DNA of 35,674 nucleotides from Alphaproteobacteria bacterium (GCA_018969935.1 JAGWXJ010000003.1:1-35674), one strand, 5' to 3'; numbered from the stretch's first letter, positions 1 to 8,014 are shown. Numbers and translations: made by a program. Notes: generated by a model not told the origin, from the sequence alone.

Positions 1-36
1 CTTTTTAAAATAGGCTTATTCCTATTATATGGCCTA

Positions 37-65
37 TTGACGCCCCTTTAAAAGGTAATTATTCC
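37..65 (+). promoter_or_regulatory. Possible sigma70-type promoter for the pentapeptide-repeat gene
   Basis: A TTGACG hexamer at 37-42 is followed, after 17 bases, by TATTCC at 60-65, about 23 bases before the start codon. The surrounding 88 bases are AT-rich and carry an 11-base direct repeat (TTATTCCTATT at 16-26 and 59-69) whose second copy covers the proposed -10 box. The call rests on hexamer match and position only. Confidence 0.35.
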
Positions 66-88
66 TATTGAGATAAACGGAGGTTTCA

Positions 89-685
89 ATGAAAAAGACA
101 TATATCAAAAACCATAAAAACAAGGGCATTATCTTTGAAGGCACATTCCCGAACCAGCGCGCCGCTTTGGAAGCCGCCGTCCGTGACCACGTATCGCTCG
201 CCTATGCCGATCTGCGCGGCGCACGCCTGAACAACGCAAACCTTGATGGCGCCGATTTGCGTTTCGCCCAGCTGGAAAACGCATCGCTTGTCGGCGCAAA
301 TCTATCCGAAACCGATTTCACGGGGGCCTCCCTTGGCAACGCCGATTGCAGCCTCGCCTGCCTGTGCGAATGCCGTTTACAGGATGCCGATTGTACGGAC
401 ACGGTTTTCGCAGGCACCCTCGTTGGCGGCAGCACCATCGATAATACGATTTTCACGGCGCTCTCGGCCTTTGCCTTGCCCTTTGCCGGTATAAACGCGG
501 GGCGCAACATCCTGCACCATGATGGCAGGGTTTATACATTTACGGGTGCACCCGTTGTTATCAGCGGCCTGCCCAAACGCATAGCCCTGCTGGATAACGC
601 GGTTATCATAGGCAACACGGCCTATGCGCGCGGCGGTTTTTCATCAAGCTGGCTGGCTGAATTGCAACGCCTGTGCGTTGCCTGA
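89..685 (+). CDS. Pentapeptide-repeat protein
   Basis: The 198-residue product has a run of pentapeptide repeats of the A(D/N)LXX type from about residue 38 to 115 (for example ADLRG, ANLDG, ADLRF, ANLSE, TDFTG). Such repeats fold as a right-handed quadrilateral beta-helix. Family members range from DNA-gyrase-protecting mimics to proteins of unknown role, and nothing here shows which applies. The last 80 residues are not repeats and are unrecognised. No signal peptide is visible, so a cytoplasmic location is likely. The start is supported by a strong Shine-Dalgarno (GGAGG at about 80-84) before the ATG. The repeat domain is cysteine-rich (CSLACLCEC around residue 87). It is a single gene, followed immediately by a tRNA gene on the other strand. 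Confidence 0.85.
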   Translation: MKKTYIKNHKNKGIIFEGTFPNQRAALEAAVRDHVSLAYADLRGARLNNANLDGADLRFAQLENASLVGANLSETDFTGASLGNADCSLACLCECRLQDADCTDTVFAGTLVGGSTIDNTIFTALSAFALPFAGINAGRNILHHDGRVYTFTGAPVVISGLPKRIALLDNAVIIGNTAYARGGFSSSWLAELQRLCVA

Positions 686-690
686 TGCGG

Positions 691-777
691 TGGTGGCCCC
701 GGCCGGAATCGAACCGGCACGCCCTTACGGACTCACGATTTTAAGTCGTGTGCGTCTACCAGTTCCGCCACGGGGCC
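691..777 (-). tRNA. tRNA-Leu (anticodon UAA)
   Basis: Read on the minus strand, the 87-base gene has acceptor strands GGCCCCG and CGGGGCC, a D arm with the leucine-type TGGTAGACGCA segment, an anticodon stem CACGA/TCGTG closing the loop CTTAAAA (anticodon TAA), a long class II variable arm, a TTCGATTCC T loop, discriminator A and an encoded CCA. The long variable arm and the UAA anticodon identify it as tRNA-Leu decoding UUA/UUG. It sits five bases from the stop codon of the convergent pentapeptide gene. Confidence 0.97.
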
Positions 778-792
778 ATCATCACACCCGCG

Positions 793-820
793 AAGATACG
801 GGAAATTGCACACGCGTCAA
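793..820 (-). promoter_or_regulatory. Promoter of tRNA-Leu
   Basis: On the minus strand TTGACG (complement of 815-820) and TATCTT (complement of 793-798) are separated by 16 bases. The -10 box ends 15 bases upstream of the mature tRNA 5' end at 777, the right distance for a short tRNA leader. No other gene lies on this strand nearby, so the tRNA is probably transcribed alone. Confidence 0.6.
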
Positions 821-941
821 CACAAACGCCGCCGGCAGCGGCGCGGCATGCCATTTGCGCAACCATTAAACCCTTGATTTCTGGGGGTTTGCGCCCTAGC
901 GTTTCTTCTGTCCCGTACAACAAAAAATCAGGGTGTGTGTC

Positions 942-1475
942 ATGAAACGTGCAATCATCGGCGGCGCTTTTATGCTTGCCGCAGCTATCCCCCAACCGGC
1001 GCAGGCCCAGCGCCTTTCCGTGCCTGCAGGCGTAACCCCGCTGCAATATGACCGCGATATCCCCATCGTTTCGGCGCAGGGGTTTCAGGTTGCCACGATG
1101 GAAATCAAAAATCTGGATGACGTACGCTCATGGCTCCAAATGAAACGCCGTGGCCAGCCCCTGCCCGCCAACGCCGCCATGCGCGTGAATTACTATCTGG
1201 CTGCCAACAGCGGGCTTGATAAACAGGCACCGGCCTTCGTTATCTACGCGCCCGATATTGCGCCCGCCCGCGTCCAGCAAACAGGGCCGCAGGCCTGCGC
1301 CGCCTACTTCAATACGCGCTTCGATTACCAGACCAACTCATCGGAAACTGAGGCCGATATTTTTCTGGGCACCGCAGGTTCCATGCTGGAAGCCCTGTCG
1401 CGCTACGGCTGCATAATCGTGCACAACCAGCGCCATATCCGCGAAGGGCGCATACCCGTCCTTAACAAGCCGTAA
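942..1475 (+). CDS. Exported protein of unknown function
   Basis: This 177-residue protein begins with a typical Sec signal peptide: MKR, a hydrophobic stretch rich in Ala/Ile, then PAQAQ with cleavage probably after AQA near residue 22. The mature part therefore should be periplasmic. It contains two cysteines (in QACAAY and YGCII) that could form a disulfide. I recognise no family or catalytic motif. The ATG at 942 is preferred over an in-frame GTG at 933 because it places the signal peptide's basic residues at the N-terminus. The Shine-Dalgarno is poor (GGG at 931-933). It converges with the next gene, the two stop codons abutting at 1475/1476. Confidence 0.75.
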   Translation: MKRAIIGGAFMLAAAIPQPAQAQRLSVPAGVTPLQYDRDIPIVSAQGFQVATMEIKNLDDVRSWLQMKRRGQPLPANAAMRVNYYLAANSGLDKQAPAFVIYAPDIAPARVQQTGPQACAAYFNTRFDYQTNSSETEADIFLGTAGSMLEALSRYGCIIVHNQRHIREGRIPVLNKP

Positions 1476-2222
1476 TCAGTATTGCGGCACGGCGCCCGCG
1501 CCCTGCATCAGCGTACCTACTTCGCGTATGGCAGCCTCAACAGCCGCTTCGTCAGCCCCGCGCACCACAATCGTGGTGTGCGGCTGCTGGTTGGGCGTAA
1601 ACTTGGGGTAGGAACCGACCGTGATACCCGCATACTTGGCTTCTATGGCAGCAAGCCCGCCCGCTATAACGCTTTCGGGCACATCAGCCGATACGCTGCG
1701 GGAATGGATGACGGCACCACCCTGCAGTTTCGGCAACACGCCTTCCAGCATCGCGGCCATGATTTTCGGCACACCCGCCATCACATGCACATTCTCCAGT
1801 ATGAAACCGGGCGCCGTTGAAACAGGGTTGTCTATCAGCGCGGCCCCAACGGGGATGTCCGCCATCTTCGCGCGCCCTGCATTGATGTTCTCTTCCCCCG
1901 CATAATGCACGACAAGGCGGCGCCAGGCCTCGGCGTTACGCTCCAGCTTGGTGCCGAAAGCCTTGGCCATCGCCTCGGCGGTTTTGTCATCATGCGTGGG
2001 GCCAATGCCGCCCGTTGAAAAAACATAGGTGAATTTTTTGCGCAGCGCGTTCACCGTATCGACAATCGTTTCAATGACATCAGGCACAACCCGCACTTCC
2101 TGCACCTGTATCCCCCGCTCGCCCAGCATCTTGGCAATCGTCTGCACATTTGTATCCAGCGTGCGGCCGGAAAGGATTTCATCGCCGATAATCAAAATGG
2201 CTGCGGTGACAAGATTTTGCAT
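1476..2222 (-). CDS. CinA/MoaB-type molybdopterin-binding domain protein
   Basis: The 248-residue product matches the N-terminal domain of CinA (competence/damage-inducible protein A) and the MoaB/Mog fold. It has the opening IIGDEILSGRT with DTN just after (residues about 9-24) and the signature FSTGGIGPTHDD (about 71-82). The C-terminal nicotinamide-mononucleotide deamidase domain of full CinA is absent, so this is the stand-alone COG1058 form, common in alphaproteobacteria. Proposed roles are in nucleotide or pterin metabolism, and the substrate is not settled. The ATG at 2222 is chosen because homology starts there. In-frame upstream codons (2264, 2321) would add a non-conserved extension and overlap the divergent gene. 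Its Shine-Dalgarno is weak. Confidence 0.88.
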   Translation of the reverse strand: MQNLVTAAILIIGDEILSGRTLDTNVQTIAKMLGERGIQVQEVRVVPDVIETIVDTVNALRKKFTYVFSTGGIGPTHDDKTAEAMAKAFGTKLERNAEAWRRLVVHYAGEENINAGRAKMADIPVGAALIDNPVSTAPGFILENVHVMAGVPKIMAAMLEGVLPKLQGGAVIHSRSVSADVPESVIAGGLAAIEAKYAGITVGSYPKFTPNQQPHTTIVVRGADEAAVEAAIREVGTLMQGAGAVPQY

Positions 2223-2281
2223 AAATAAAACCAATCGTGCTAAGGGTTCGCGGGTAAAAACCATAGATGCAGGATGAAAAG

Positions 2282-2695
2282 ATGCAAGACTGCGCATCCA
2301 CACAATTTGAAACCGCCGCAAAGCCGCAAACGTTCCGCCCTTCTGTCAGGTATGCTGTTGGCTTTAGCAAGCTGTCGTCCTACTTCGGTAAGGTCAGCGG
2401 CGCAAGCTTGGTAATCATAGGCACGACAGGCATACCCACAAGCATTCTGTATACGGCCATCACGGGCGACTTTTTAACCGGCATTTATTTCGGTTATGAA
2501 AGCCTGAAAAGCGCATTCGTGGGCGCGCTGCTGTTTACCGCAAGCCACGCCACCATCAGCGCCATCGGCACCTACAGGGAAGTCGTGGAAAATACATCCT
2601 TCGGCAAAACCTATTCGGGTTCCGAGGTTTTAATGGCCTACCACCGCAGGTTCAACGGGCAATTCACCCAGTTCAATCCGTTCCGTCTGAACTGA
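2282..2695 (+). CDS. Small membrane protein of unknown function
   Basis: The 137-residue protein has two or three hydrophobic segments: GASLVIIGTTGIPTSILY (about residues 40-57), a TGIYFGY-containing stretch and AFVGALLFTASHATISAIG (about 78-96). A polar tail ending QFNPFRLN follows. It is probably an inner-membrane protein. I recognise no family. Two ATGs compete. The one at 2282 is favoured because AGGA at 2271-2274 lies seven bases upstream, whereas the ATG at 2267 has no ribosome-binding sequence. It is divergent from the CinA-type gene. Confidence 0.6.
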   Translation: MQDCASTQFETAAKPQTFRPSVRYAVGFSKLSSYFGKVSGASLVIIGTTGIPTSILYTAITGDFLTGIYFGYESLKSAFVGALLFTASHATISAIGTYREVVENTSFGKTYSGSEVLMAYHRRFNGQFTQFNPFRLN

Positions 2696-2754
2696 AAAAA
2701 AGCCCACAAGACTTTGCATTTCACAAATCGGGCCTGAAAGGTTAATCTGCAGGC

Positions 2755-3561
2755 ATGAAAGACGTACAAAAACGCTCGCGGGACGGTATCCCGCTGCACG
2801 ATGCTTCCGCTTTCGCCTCCATGCGCGCGGCAGGCAAGCTCGCGGCCGAAACGCTGGACTACATCACGCCCTTCGTAAAAACAGGCGTGACAACCGAGGA
2901 ACTGGACAGGCTCTGCCACGACTTCATTACAAAGCACGGCGCCATCCCCGCACCGCTGGGCTACAAGGGCTACCCCAAATCCATCTGCACCTCGATCAAC
3001 GAAGTCGTGTGCCACGGCATCCCCGAAAAGCGCGAGCTGAAGGACGGCGATATCGTCAACATCGATGTCACGGTCATCCTCGACGGCTGGTACGGCGATA
3101 CCTCGCGCATGTACTGGGCGGGTGAGCCTTCCATCAAGGCCCGCCGCCTGACCGACATCACCTACCGCTCCATGATGGCGGGCATCGAGGCCGTAAAACC
3201 GGGCGCGACGCTCGGCTGCATCGGCCACGCCATCCAGACGCTGGCCGAAGCCGAACACTGCTCCGTCGTGCGCGATTTCTGCGGCCACGGCCTTGGCCGC
3301 GTGTTCCACGATACGCCCTCCGTGCTGCATTACGGCGAGCCGCATACCGGCGCCGTGCTGGAACCGGGGATGCTCTTTACCATCGAGCCGATGATCAACC
3401 TCGGCGACTGGCGCACGAAAGTGAAGTCCGATGGCTGGACAGCCGTCACCAAGGACCGCTCGCTCTCCGCCCAGTTCGAGCACACGATCGGCGTGACGGA
3501 AACGGGCTACGAAATTTTTACACTTTCACCAAAAAATCTTCATTTTCCTCCATATGCCTGA
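2755..3561 (+). CDS. map: Methionine aminopeptidase, type I
   Basis: The enzyme removes the initiator methionine from nascent proteins in the cytosol. The 268-residue sequence has the pita-bread fold and all five dinuclear-metal ligands: D104 (NIDVT), D115 (GDTSRM), H178 (CGHGLG), E211 (TIEPM) and E242 (QFEHT). The catalytic histidine H87 (CHGIP) is also present. The spacing is that of Escherichia coli MetAP with a constant offset of seven, and the length is normal for type Ia. It is the first gene of a tight run with radC and purB; its last eight bases overlap the radC start, which suggests translational coupling. Confidence 0.97.
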   Translation: MKDVQKRSRDGIPLHDASAFASMRAAGKLAAETLDYITPFVKTGVTTEELDRLCHDFITKHGAIPAPLGYKGYPKSICTSINEVVCHGIPEKRELKDGDIVNIDVTVILDGWYGDTSRMYWAGEPSIKARRLTDITYRSMMAGIEAVKPGATLGCIGHAIQTLAEAEHCSVVRDFCGHGLGRVFHDTPSVLHYGEPHTGAVLEPGMLFTIEPMINLGDWRTKVKSDGWTAVTKDRSLSAQFEHTIGVTETGYEIFTLSPKNLHFPPYA

Positions 3562-4240
3562 GGCCGCACCAAAGCACCACGAAGGCCATCGCGCGCGGCT
3601 CAAATCCCGCTTCCTTGATGCGGGCCCGCAGGCCCTCGCCGATTACGAATTGCTGGAATTGCTGCTGTTCATGGCCATCCCGCGGCGCGATGTAAAACCG
3701 CTGGCCAAGGCCCTGCTTGCCCGCTTTGGCGATATCGGCGCGGTCTTTGCGGCCCAACCGCACGATATGCTGGAAGTCGAGGGCATGACGGATGGCGCAG
3801 TCGTGGCCCTCAAGGCCATCGATGCCGCAGCCGCCCGCATCGGCAAGGCCGCAGTGGCCAACAAACCCGTGTTTTCATCCTACGCCCGCGTGCTGGATTA
3901 CTGCACAACCGTCATGGCCCGCGAAAAGGTGGAACAATTCCGCGTCCTCTACCTCAACCGCAAAAACATGCTGGAAGCCGATGAGGTCCACCAGCAAGGC
4001 ACCGTTGACCAATCCGCCGTCTTCCCGCGCGAGATTGTCAAACGCGCCCTCGCCCACGGCGCAACAGCCATCATTCTTGTCCACAACCACCCGAGCGGTG
4101 ATCCAACCCCCTCCGACGCCGACATCGAACTGACAGGCGAAATCGTACGGGCTATGGACCCGCTCGGGATTGTGGTACATGACCATCTGATAATCGCCCG
4201 CAACGGGCACACCAGCTTCAAAAAACAAGGACTGCTCTGA
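3554..4240 (+). CDS. radC: RadC family (JAMM/MPN) protein
   Basis: The 228-residue protein has an N-terminal helix-hairpin-helix-like region (about 25-95; LADYELLELLLF, then LEVEGMTDG) and a C-terminal JAMM domain. The metal motif H-x-H-x7-S-x2-D is complete at H177, H179, S187 and D190 (in HNHPSGDPTPSDAD). RadC was once annotated as a DNA-repair protein, but its biochemical role is unclear; the JAMM fold implies a zinc hydrolase or a relative. The start overlaps the end of map, and its stop overlaps the purB start (TGATG), so all three are probably one transcript. Confidence 0.95.
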   Translation: MPEAAPKHHEGHRARLKSRFLDAGPQALADYELLELLLFMAIPRRDVKPLAKALLARFGDIGAVFAAQPHDMLEVEGMTDGAVVALKAIDAAAARIGKAAVANKPVFSSYARVLDYCTTVMAREKVEQFRVLYLNRKNMLEADEVHQQGTVDQSAVFPREIVKRALAHGATAIILVHNHPSGDPTPSDADIELTGEIVRAMDPLGIVVHDHLIIARNGHTSFKKQGLL

Positions 4241-5538
4241 TGATCCCCCGCTACACCCGCCCCGACATGGCCAAAATCTGGGAACCCGAGAACCGCTTCA
4301 ACATCTGGCTGGATATCGAAATCTACGCCGCCGAGGCGATGGAAAAACTGGGCGTCATCCCCAAGGGCGTGGCCGCCAAAACCCGCAAGCTCGCAAAATT
4401 CGATGTCGCCCGCATCGACGAAATCGAAAAGGAAGTCAAACACGACGTCATCGCCTTCCTGACCAACGTAGCCGAATACGTGGGCCCCGAAGCCCGTTTC
4501 ATCCATCAGGGCATGACGAGTTCCGATGTCGTGGACACCTGCTTCTCCGTCCAGTGCACGCAGGCCATTGATATCATCATCAAGGATGTTGACCGTTTGC
4601 TCGCCGCCCTTAAAAAACGTGCTATCGAGCACAAAAACACCATCTGCGTTGGCCGCAGCCACGGCATCCATGCCGAGCCCACAACCTTTGGCCTGAAACT
4701 CGCGGGCCACTATGCCGCCTTCAAGCGTTGCAAACAACGCCTCAAGGACGCCCGCAAGGAAGTAGCCGTGTGCATGATATCAGGCCCCGTTGGCACCCAC
4801 GCCTCCGTTGACCCCGCGGTGCAGGAACACGTAGCCAAAAAAATGGGGCTGGTGGCCGAAAGCGTCTCAACGCAGGTCATCCCGCGCGATAGGTACGCGG
4901 CCTACTTTGCAGCCCTTGGTGTAACCGCCAGCTGCATGGAAAATCTGGCCACGGAGGTGCGCCACCTCCAGCGCACCGAGGTGCGCGAGGCCGCTGAATA
5001 TTTCAGCAAAGGCCAAAAAGGCTCCAGCGCCATGCCGCATAAAAAGAACCCCATCCTCACCGAGAACATTTGCGGCCTCGCCCGCGTTGTCCGCATGGCC
5101 GTGGTGCCTGCCATGGAAAACGTGGCCCTGTGGCATGAACGGGACATCAGCCATAGCAGCGTCGAGCGCGTCATCGGCCCCGATGCCACGATTGCCCTCG
5201 ATTTCGCGTTGAACCGCATGGCCGGCGTCATCGAACAACTGCTGGTGTATCCAGAGAGGATGAAGAAAAACCTCAACAGCCTCGGCGGTCTGGTCTACTC
5301 CCAGCGCGTGCTGCTGGCCCTAACGCAAGCAGGCGTAAGCCGCGAGGATGCCTACCGCATCGTCCAGAAAAACGCGATGGATGTGTGGGACAGCGACGGC
5401 GAAAAATCATTCGCCGCCCTTTTAAAGAAAGACAAAATCGTCAGCAAAAAACTAAAACCCAAACAAATCGACGCCATCTTCGACAACGCCTTCTACACCA
5501 AGCACGTCGATAAGGTGTTTAAGGGAGTCTTCGGATAG
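4240..5538 (+). CDS. purB: Adenylosuccinate lyase
   Basis: This purine enzyme cleaves fumarate from SAICAR and from adenylosuccinate. The 432-residue protein carries the fumarase/aspartase superfamily signature SSAMPHKKNP (about residues 263-272) holding the flexible catalytic loop, the SGPVGTHASVDP segment, and MTSSDVVDTC near residue 90. Length is typical. The ATG overlaps the radC stop as TGATG; AAGGA about ten bases upstream provides a ribosome-binding site. It ends two bases before the start of an AT-rich unrelated gene. Confidence 0.97.
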   Translation: MIPRYTRPDMAKIWEPENRFNIWLDIEIYAAEAMEKLGVIPKGVAAKTRKLAKFDVARIDEIEKEVKHDVIAFLTNVAEYVGPEARFIHQGMTSSDVVDTCFSVQCTQAIDIIIKDVDRLLAALKKRAIEHKNTICVGRSHGIHAEPTTFGLKLAGHYAAFKRCKQRLKDARKEVAVCMISGPVGTHASVDPAVQEHVAKKMGLVAESVSTQVIPRDRYAAYFAALGVTASCMENLATEVRHLQRTEVREAAEYFSKGQKGSSAMPHKKNPILTENICGLARVVRMAVVPAMENVALWHERDISHSSVERVIGPDATIALDFALNRMAGVIEQLLVYPERMKKNLNSLGGLVYSQRVLLALTQAGVSREDAYRIVQKNAMDVWDSDGEKSFAALLKKDKIVSKKLKPKQIDAIFDNAFYTKHVDKVFKGVFG

Positions 5539-5540
5539 AG

Positions 5541-6287
5541 ATGGCATCTGATAACCTTCCAATAGACATCCTTGAATTCGTTACTCGCGAACAAAAGAAT
5601 TTTTTGGTTAGCCTACATAATCAAAAAGAAGAAATAGCAGCACTTCAGCATTTGCAAGGTCTTTACGAGGCTTCATTAACTCTAAAAGAAGTAGACGAAA
5701 AAGATTTAATAATAATCCAACTTTTAACTTTCATTCACTACCACTACTTATACGCAACAGCGTCTTACATGAGATGCCATTTAAACGAAGCTTACGCCTC
5801 TGGAAGGATAGCAATAGACGCCGCTTTAAATGCAGGATTAATCCTCCAAGACAGATCTCTTCAAGTTAAGTATCTAAACAGAGAAGCCCCTTTCGATAAG
5901 ACGGTACGCCATTACAAGAGCTTACCCAAAAAAGGCTTAGAAGTGCACAAGTTCATCCCTGCACTTATCGACATTAATCAGAAATGTAGCATGCTTTGTC
6001 ATGCAGATATTTCCTCATTTCTTCACAGAGTAAATATAGAAAAATCAAAAGAAACGCAGACTCTTTACGTCCAGTATTTTCAGTTTTCACAAGATAAGAA
6101 TGAATTCAAAATTCACTTTCTTCAAACAATTCAAATTTTTGTATTATGTCTTGAAATTTTTTCTGAGTTTCTTGTCGACGAAAAGAAAATACTTCCTAAA
6201 AAATGGCACGAAGAGCTTACAGAACTAGGAACAGCTATTGAGACTAAGATAAACCAATTAAGAAAACTTCTTAATACAAGCGAATAG
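5541..6287 (+). CDS. AT-rich orphan protein, probably acquired
   Basis: The 248-residue product is mostly helical, with many Lys, Leu, Phe and His residues, and has no motif, signal peptide or membrane segment that I recognise. Its codons favour A/T endings (TTA, ATA, AAA, AAT), in sharp contrast to the C/G-ending codons of purB just upstream and of nearly every other gene here. That is the usual sign of recent horizontal transfer. It starts two bases after the purB stop, so it may be translated by re-initiation on the purB message. Two short inverted repeats follow its stop. Short AT-rich genes of this sort are often toxin, defence or phage-derived genes, but nothing in the sequence shows that here. 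Confidence 0.8.
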   Translation: MASDNLPIDILEFVTREQKNFLVSLHNQKEEIAALQHLQGLYEASLTLKEVDEKDLIIIQLLTFIHYHYLYATASYMRCHLNEAYASGRIAIDAALNAGLILQDRSLQVKYLNREAPFDKTVRHYKSLPKKGLEVHKFIPALIDINQKCSMLCHADISSFLHRVNIEKSKETQTLYVQYFQFSQDKNEFKIHFLQTIQIFVLCLEIFSEFLVDEKKILPKKWHEELTELGTAIETKINQLRKLLNTSE

Positions 6288-6290
6288 TAC

Positions 6291-6324
6291 AGCATTTGAA
6301 ATGCTACTAATGGCAAACTTGCCA
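6291..6324. repeat. Two adjacent short inverted repeats
   Basis: The first dyad is AGCATTT-G-AAATGCT (6291-6305) and the second is TGGCAA-AC-TTGCCA (6311-6324), separated by five bases. They start three bases after the stop of the AT-rich gene and precede a TATAAT at 6334-6339. Neither has a T-tract, so they are not good intrinsic terminators. They could be operator half-site pairs or a junction scar of the acquired gene. Confidence 0.5.
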
Positions 6325-6353
6325 TTAAAGGAATATAATCCTATACTGCGGAT

Positions 6354-6980
6354 ATGCCCTTATCCCCCGCACCACGCCCCCAAATAAAAATCTCCAAACG
6401 AACTGATAGGCCCCTGAAAAGGGCAATAAAACCAAGGCGATGGTCCGCAGCGCAGCGGGCTGAACGCGCATTGGCCATCCGCCGCATCAGCCCGTGGGCG
6501 CACTCCACCGGCCCGCGCACGCCTTCGGGCAAATCCCGCGCATCGCAAAACGCCCTCACACACGGCCTGTCCATCGTGCTCGCGGCCCTCCGCGCGCAGG
6601 CGCGTTTCCTTCGTCACTACAAAAAACGGCAAAACAAAAAGCCCGATGTTTCCATCGGGCTCTTGCAAAAATCTTGGTGCAACGGGCTGCGCTTAGGCGG
6701 CTTGTTGCAGGTTCGTGGCGGCGTCCTTGCCGCGTTCCGATTTGATTTCGTAGGAAACGCGCTGGCCTTCATTCAGCGTGCGCATGCCTGCCTGTTCAAC
6801 CGCGCTGATGTGTACAAACACATCCTTGTCGCCGTTGTCGGGCTGGATGAAACCGAAACCTTTTTGGTTGTTGAACCATTTAACCGTACCTGTAGCCATA
6901 GTGGCCTCCTTTGTAGAAAAAGCACTCTCGTGCATGGGCGCCAAACAACAATTGCAAAGCTACCCGTATCCGAAAAATGA
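6354..6980 (+). CDS. Small protein with GPRTP...NALTHGL motif; long antisense extension doubtful
   Basis: The first 90 or so residues look like a real small basic protein. A segment around residues 48-72 ([20 protein letters not shown] then LTHGL) matches a motif I know from short proteins of unknown function in many proteobacteria. Those proteins are usually under about 120 residues. Here the frame stays open past a minus-strand terminator (6641-6660) and across the whole antisense strand of csp, giving 208 residues, and the second half is very probably not conserved. A stop-codon loss, or translation of only part of this frame, are both possible. No convincing Shine-Dalgarno precedes the ATG. 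Confidence applies to the N-terminal part; the true 3' end is uncertain. Confidence 0.45.
   Translation: MPLSPAPRPQIKISKRTDRPLKRAIKPRRWSAAQRAERALAIRRISPWAHSTGPRTPSGKSRASQNALTHGLSIVLAALRAQARFLRHYKKRQNKKPDVSIGLLQKSWCNGLRLGGLLQVRGGVLAAFRFDFVGNALAFIQRAHACLFNRADVYKHILVAVVGLDETETFLVVEPFNRTCSHSGLLCRKSTLVHGRQTTIAKLPVSEK
6631..6660 (-). terminator. Intrinsic terminator of csp
   Basis: On the minus strand an 8-bp GC-rich stem (GCCCGATG/CATCGGGC, 6641-6660) with a GAAA tetraloop is followed by TTTTTGTTTT. It lies about 30 bases after the csp stop codon and is a textbook rho-independent terminator. Confidence 0.9.
6693..6899 (-). CDS. Cold-shock protein (CspA family)
   Basis: This 68-residue single OB-fold protein binds single-stranded RNA and DNA and acts as an RNA chaperone in the cytosol. 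The RNP1 motif KGFGFIQ and RNP2 motif VFVHIS are both intact, and the opening [10 protein letters not shown] is diagnostic. The start at 6899 is fixed by a perfect AGGAGG (complement of 6905-6910) five bases upstream; an upstream in-frame ATG at 6944 would add an unconserved 15 residues. It is monocistronic, with its own terminator. The leader contains a small hairpin GCAC-GAGA-GTGC (6922-6933), a possible but unproven element of temperature-dependent control. Confidence 0.97.
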   Translation of the reverse strand: MATGTVKWFNNQKGFGFIQPDNGDKDVFVHISAVEQAGMRTLNEGQRVSYEIKSERGKDAATNLQQAA

Positions 6981-7072
6981 CGATGTCTTGGAAAAAGCCC
7001 GTAGGCGTAGCAAGCGGTAACGTAAGCTCTCGAATAGCCGCAACATATACCAATTGCACCCAAAGCGCAAAC

Positions 7073-8014
7073 TTAACAGCCAATCGCCTCGGCGGCGTTG
7101 CGCAAAATCTCGGCGCTGCGGGCAAGGTCCGCGGTTTCCTGCTGGTCCAGCGGCGGCACAATCACGCGGGTAACCCCGCCCGCATTGATGATGGCGGGCA
7201 GGGAAAGCGATACATCGTTAATCCCGCAAACCTGCCTGTGGCGCTGCGTACATGTCAGCAGCGCGTTTTCATCTTCCATGATGGCCTTTACCAGCCGCGC
7301 CATGCCGGACCCGATGCCGTAATACGTGGCCCCCTTCCCTTTGATGATGCGCGCGGCAGCGCGGCGCACCCCGTCATCGATATCCTGCCTGATGATGCTG
7401 GATATCGCCTTGCCCGTATCCGCCGCAAACGTGGCCAGCGGTATGGTGCCTACCGCAGCGCCGGACCAGTGCAACACTTCGCTGTCCCCGTGTTCCCCCA
7501 GCACATACGCATGGACGGAATGGCTGGATACCCCGAGGTGCTGCGCAAGCAGCGCCCTGAAGCGCGCCGTATCCAGCATGGTGCCGGACCCGATGACACG
7601 GTGGCTGGGCACCCCTTCCGCGCGGGCAATGTCGCTTGCCAGCTGCGTCATCACATCCACGGGGTTGGTGGCTATCAGCAAAATGGCATCGGGTGCCGCG
7701 CGGATGATCTGCGGGATGATCCCCCTGAAGATATCCGCATTCCGTTTCAGCAAATCAAGGCGCGTTTCCCCCGGCTTCTGGTTCACGCCCGCCGCCACGA
7801 TGATGACGCCGCAATCATGCAGGTCGGCGTATTCGCCTGCCGTAACGGGCATCGCGCGCGCAAACGGTGTTGCGTGCAAAATGTCTTCGGCCTGTGCAAC
7901 GGCTAGGTCGGGGTTGTGGTCCACCAGCACGAGGCCCGTACCAACGCCGCGCAGCACGCACGCATTCGCGCATGCGCTCCCCACATACCCTACGCCCACA
8001 ACACCTGTTTTCAT
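7073..8014 (-). CDS. ldh: L-lactate dehydrogenase
   Basis: The 313-residue NAD-dependent enzyme has the Rossmann motif GVGYVGSA (residues 7-14) and the acidic NAD-ribose residue in VLVDHN. The key residues in classical LDH numbering are present: Q79 (Gln102, which selects lactate/pyruvate over malate/oxaloacetate, in GVNQKPGETR), R85 (Arg109), D148 (Asp168), R151 (Arg171) and H175 (His195, GEHGDS). It interconverts pyruvate and L-lactate in the cytosol. The ATG at 8014 starts the family homology and has a GAGGG upstream; the frame is open to 8065 but that part is not conserved. A possible -10 box GATAAT (complement of 8067-8072) lies about 50 bases upstream. Confidence 0.93.
   Translation of the reverse strand: MKTGVVGVGYVGSACANACVLRGVGTGLVLVDHNPDLAVAQAEDILHATPFARAMPVTAGEYADLHDCGVIIVAAGVNQKPGETRLDLLKRNADIFRGIIPQIIRAAPDAILLIATNPVDVMTQLASDIARAEGVPSHRVIGSGTMLDTARFRALLAQHLGVSSHSVHAYVLGEHGDSEVLHWSGAAVGTIPLATFAADTGKAISSIIRQDIDDGVRRAAARIIKGKGATYYGIGSGMARLVKAIMEDENALLTCTQRHRQVCGINDVSLSLPAIINAGGVTRVIVPPLDQQETADLARSAEILRNAAEAIGC

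Noticed and set aside
2638-3483. A 281-residue open frame on the minus strand over map
   Set aside because: Shadow of methionine aminopeptidase, which has all metal ligands in place.
6319-6339. TTGCCA...TATAAT as a promoter before 6354
   Set aside because: The spacer is only nine bases, and no other acceptable -35 box lies at 16-18 bases from TATAAT.
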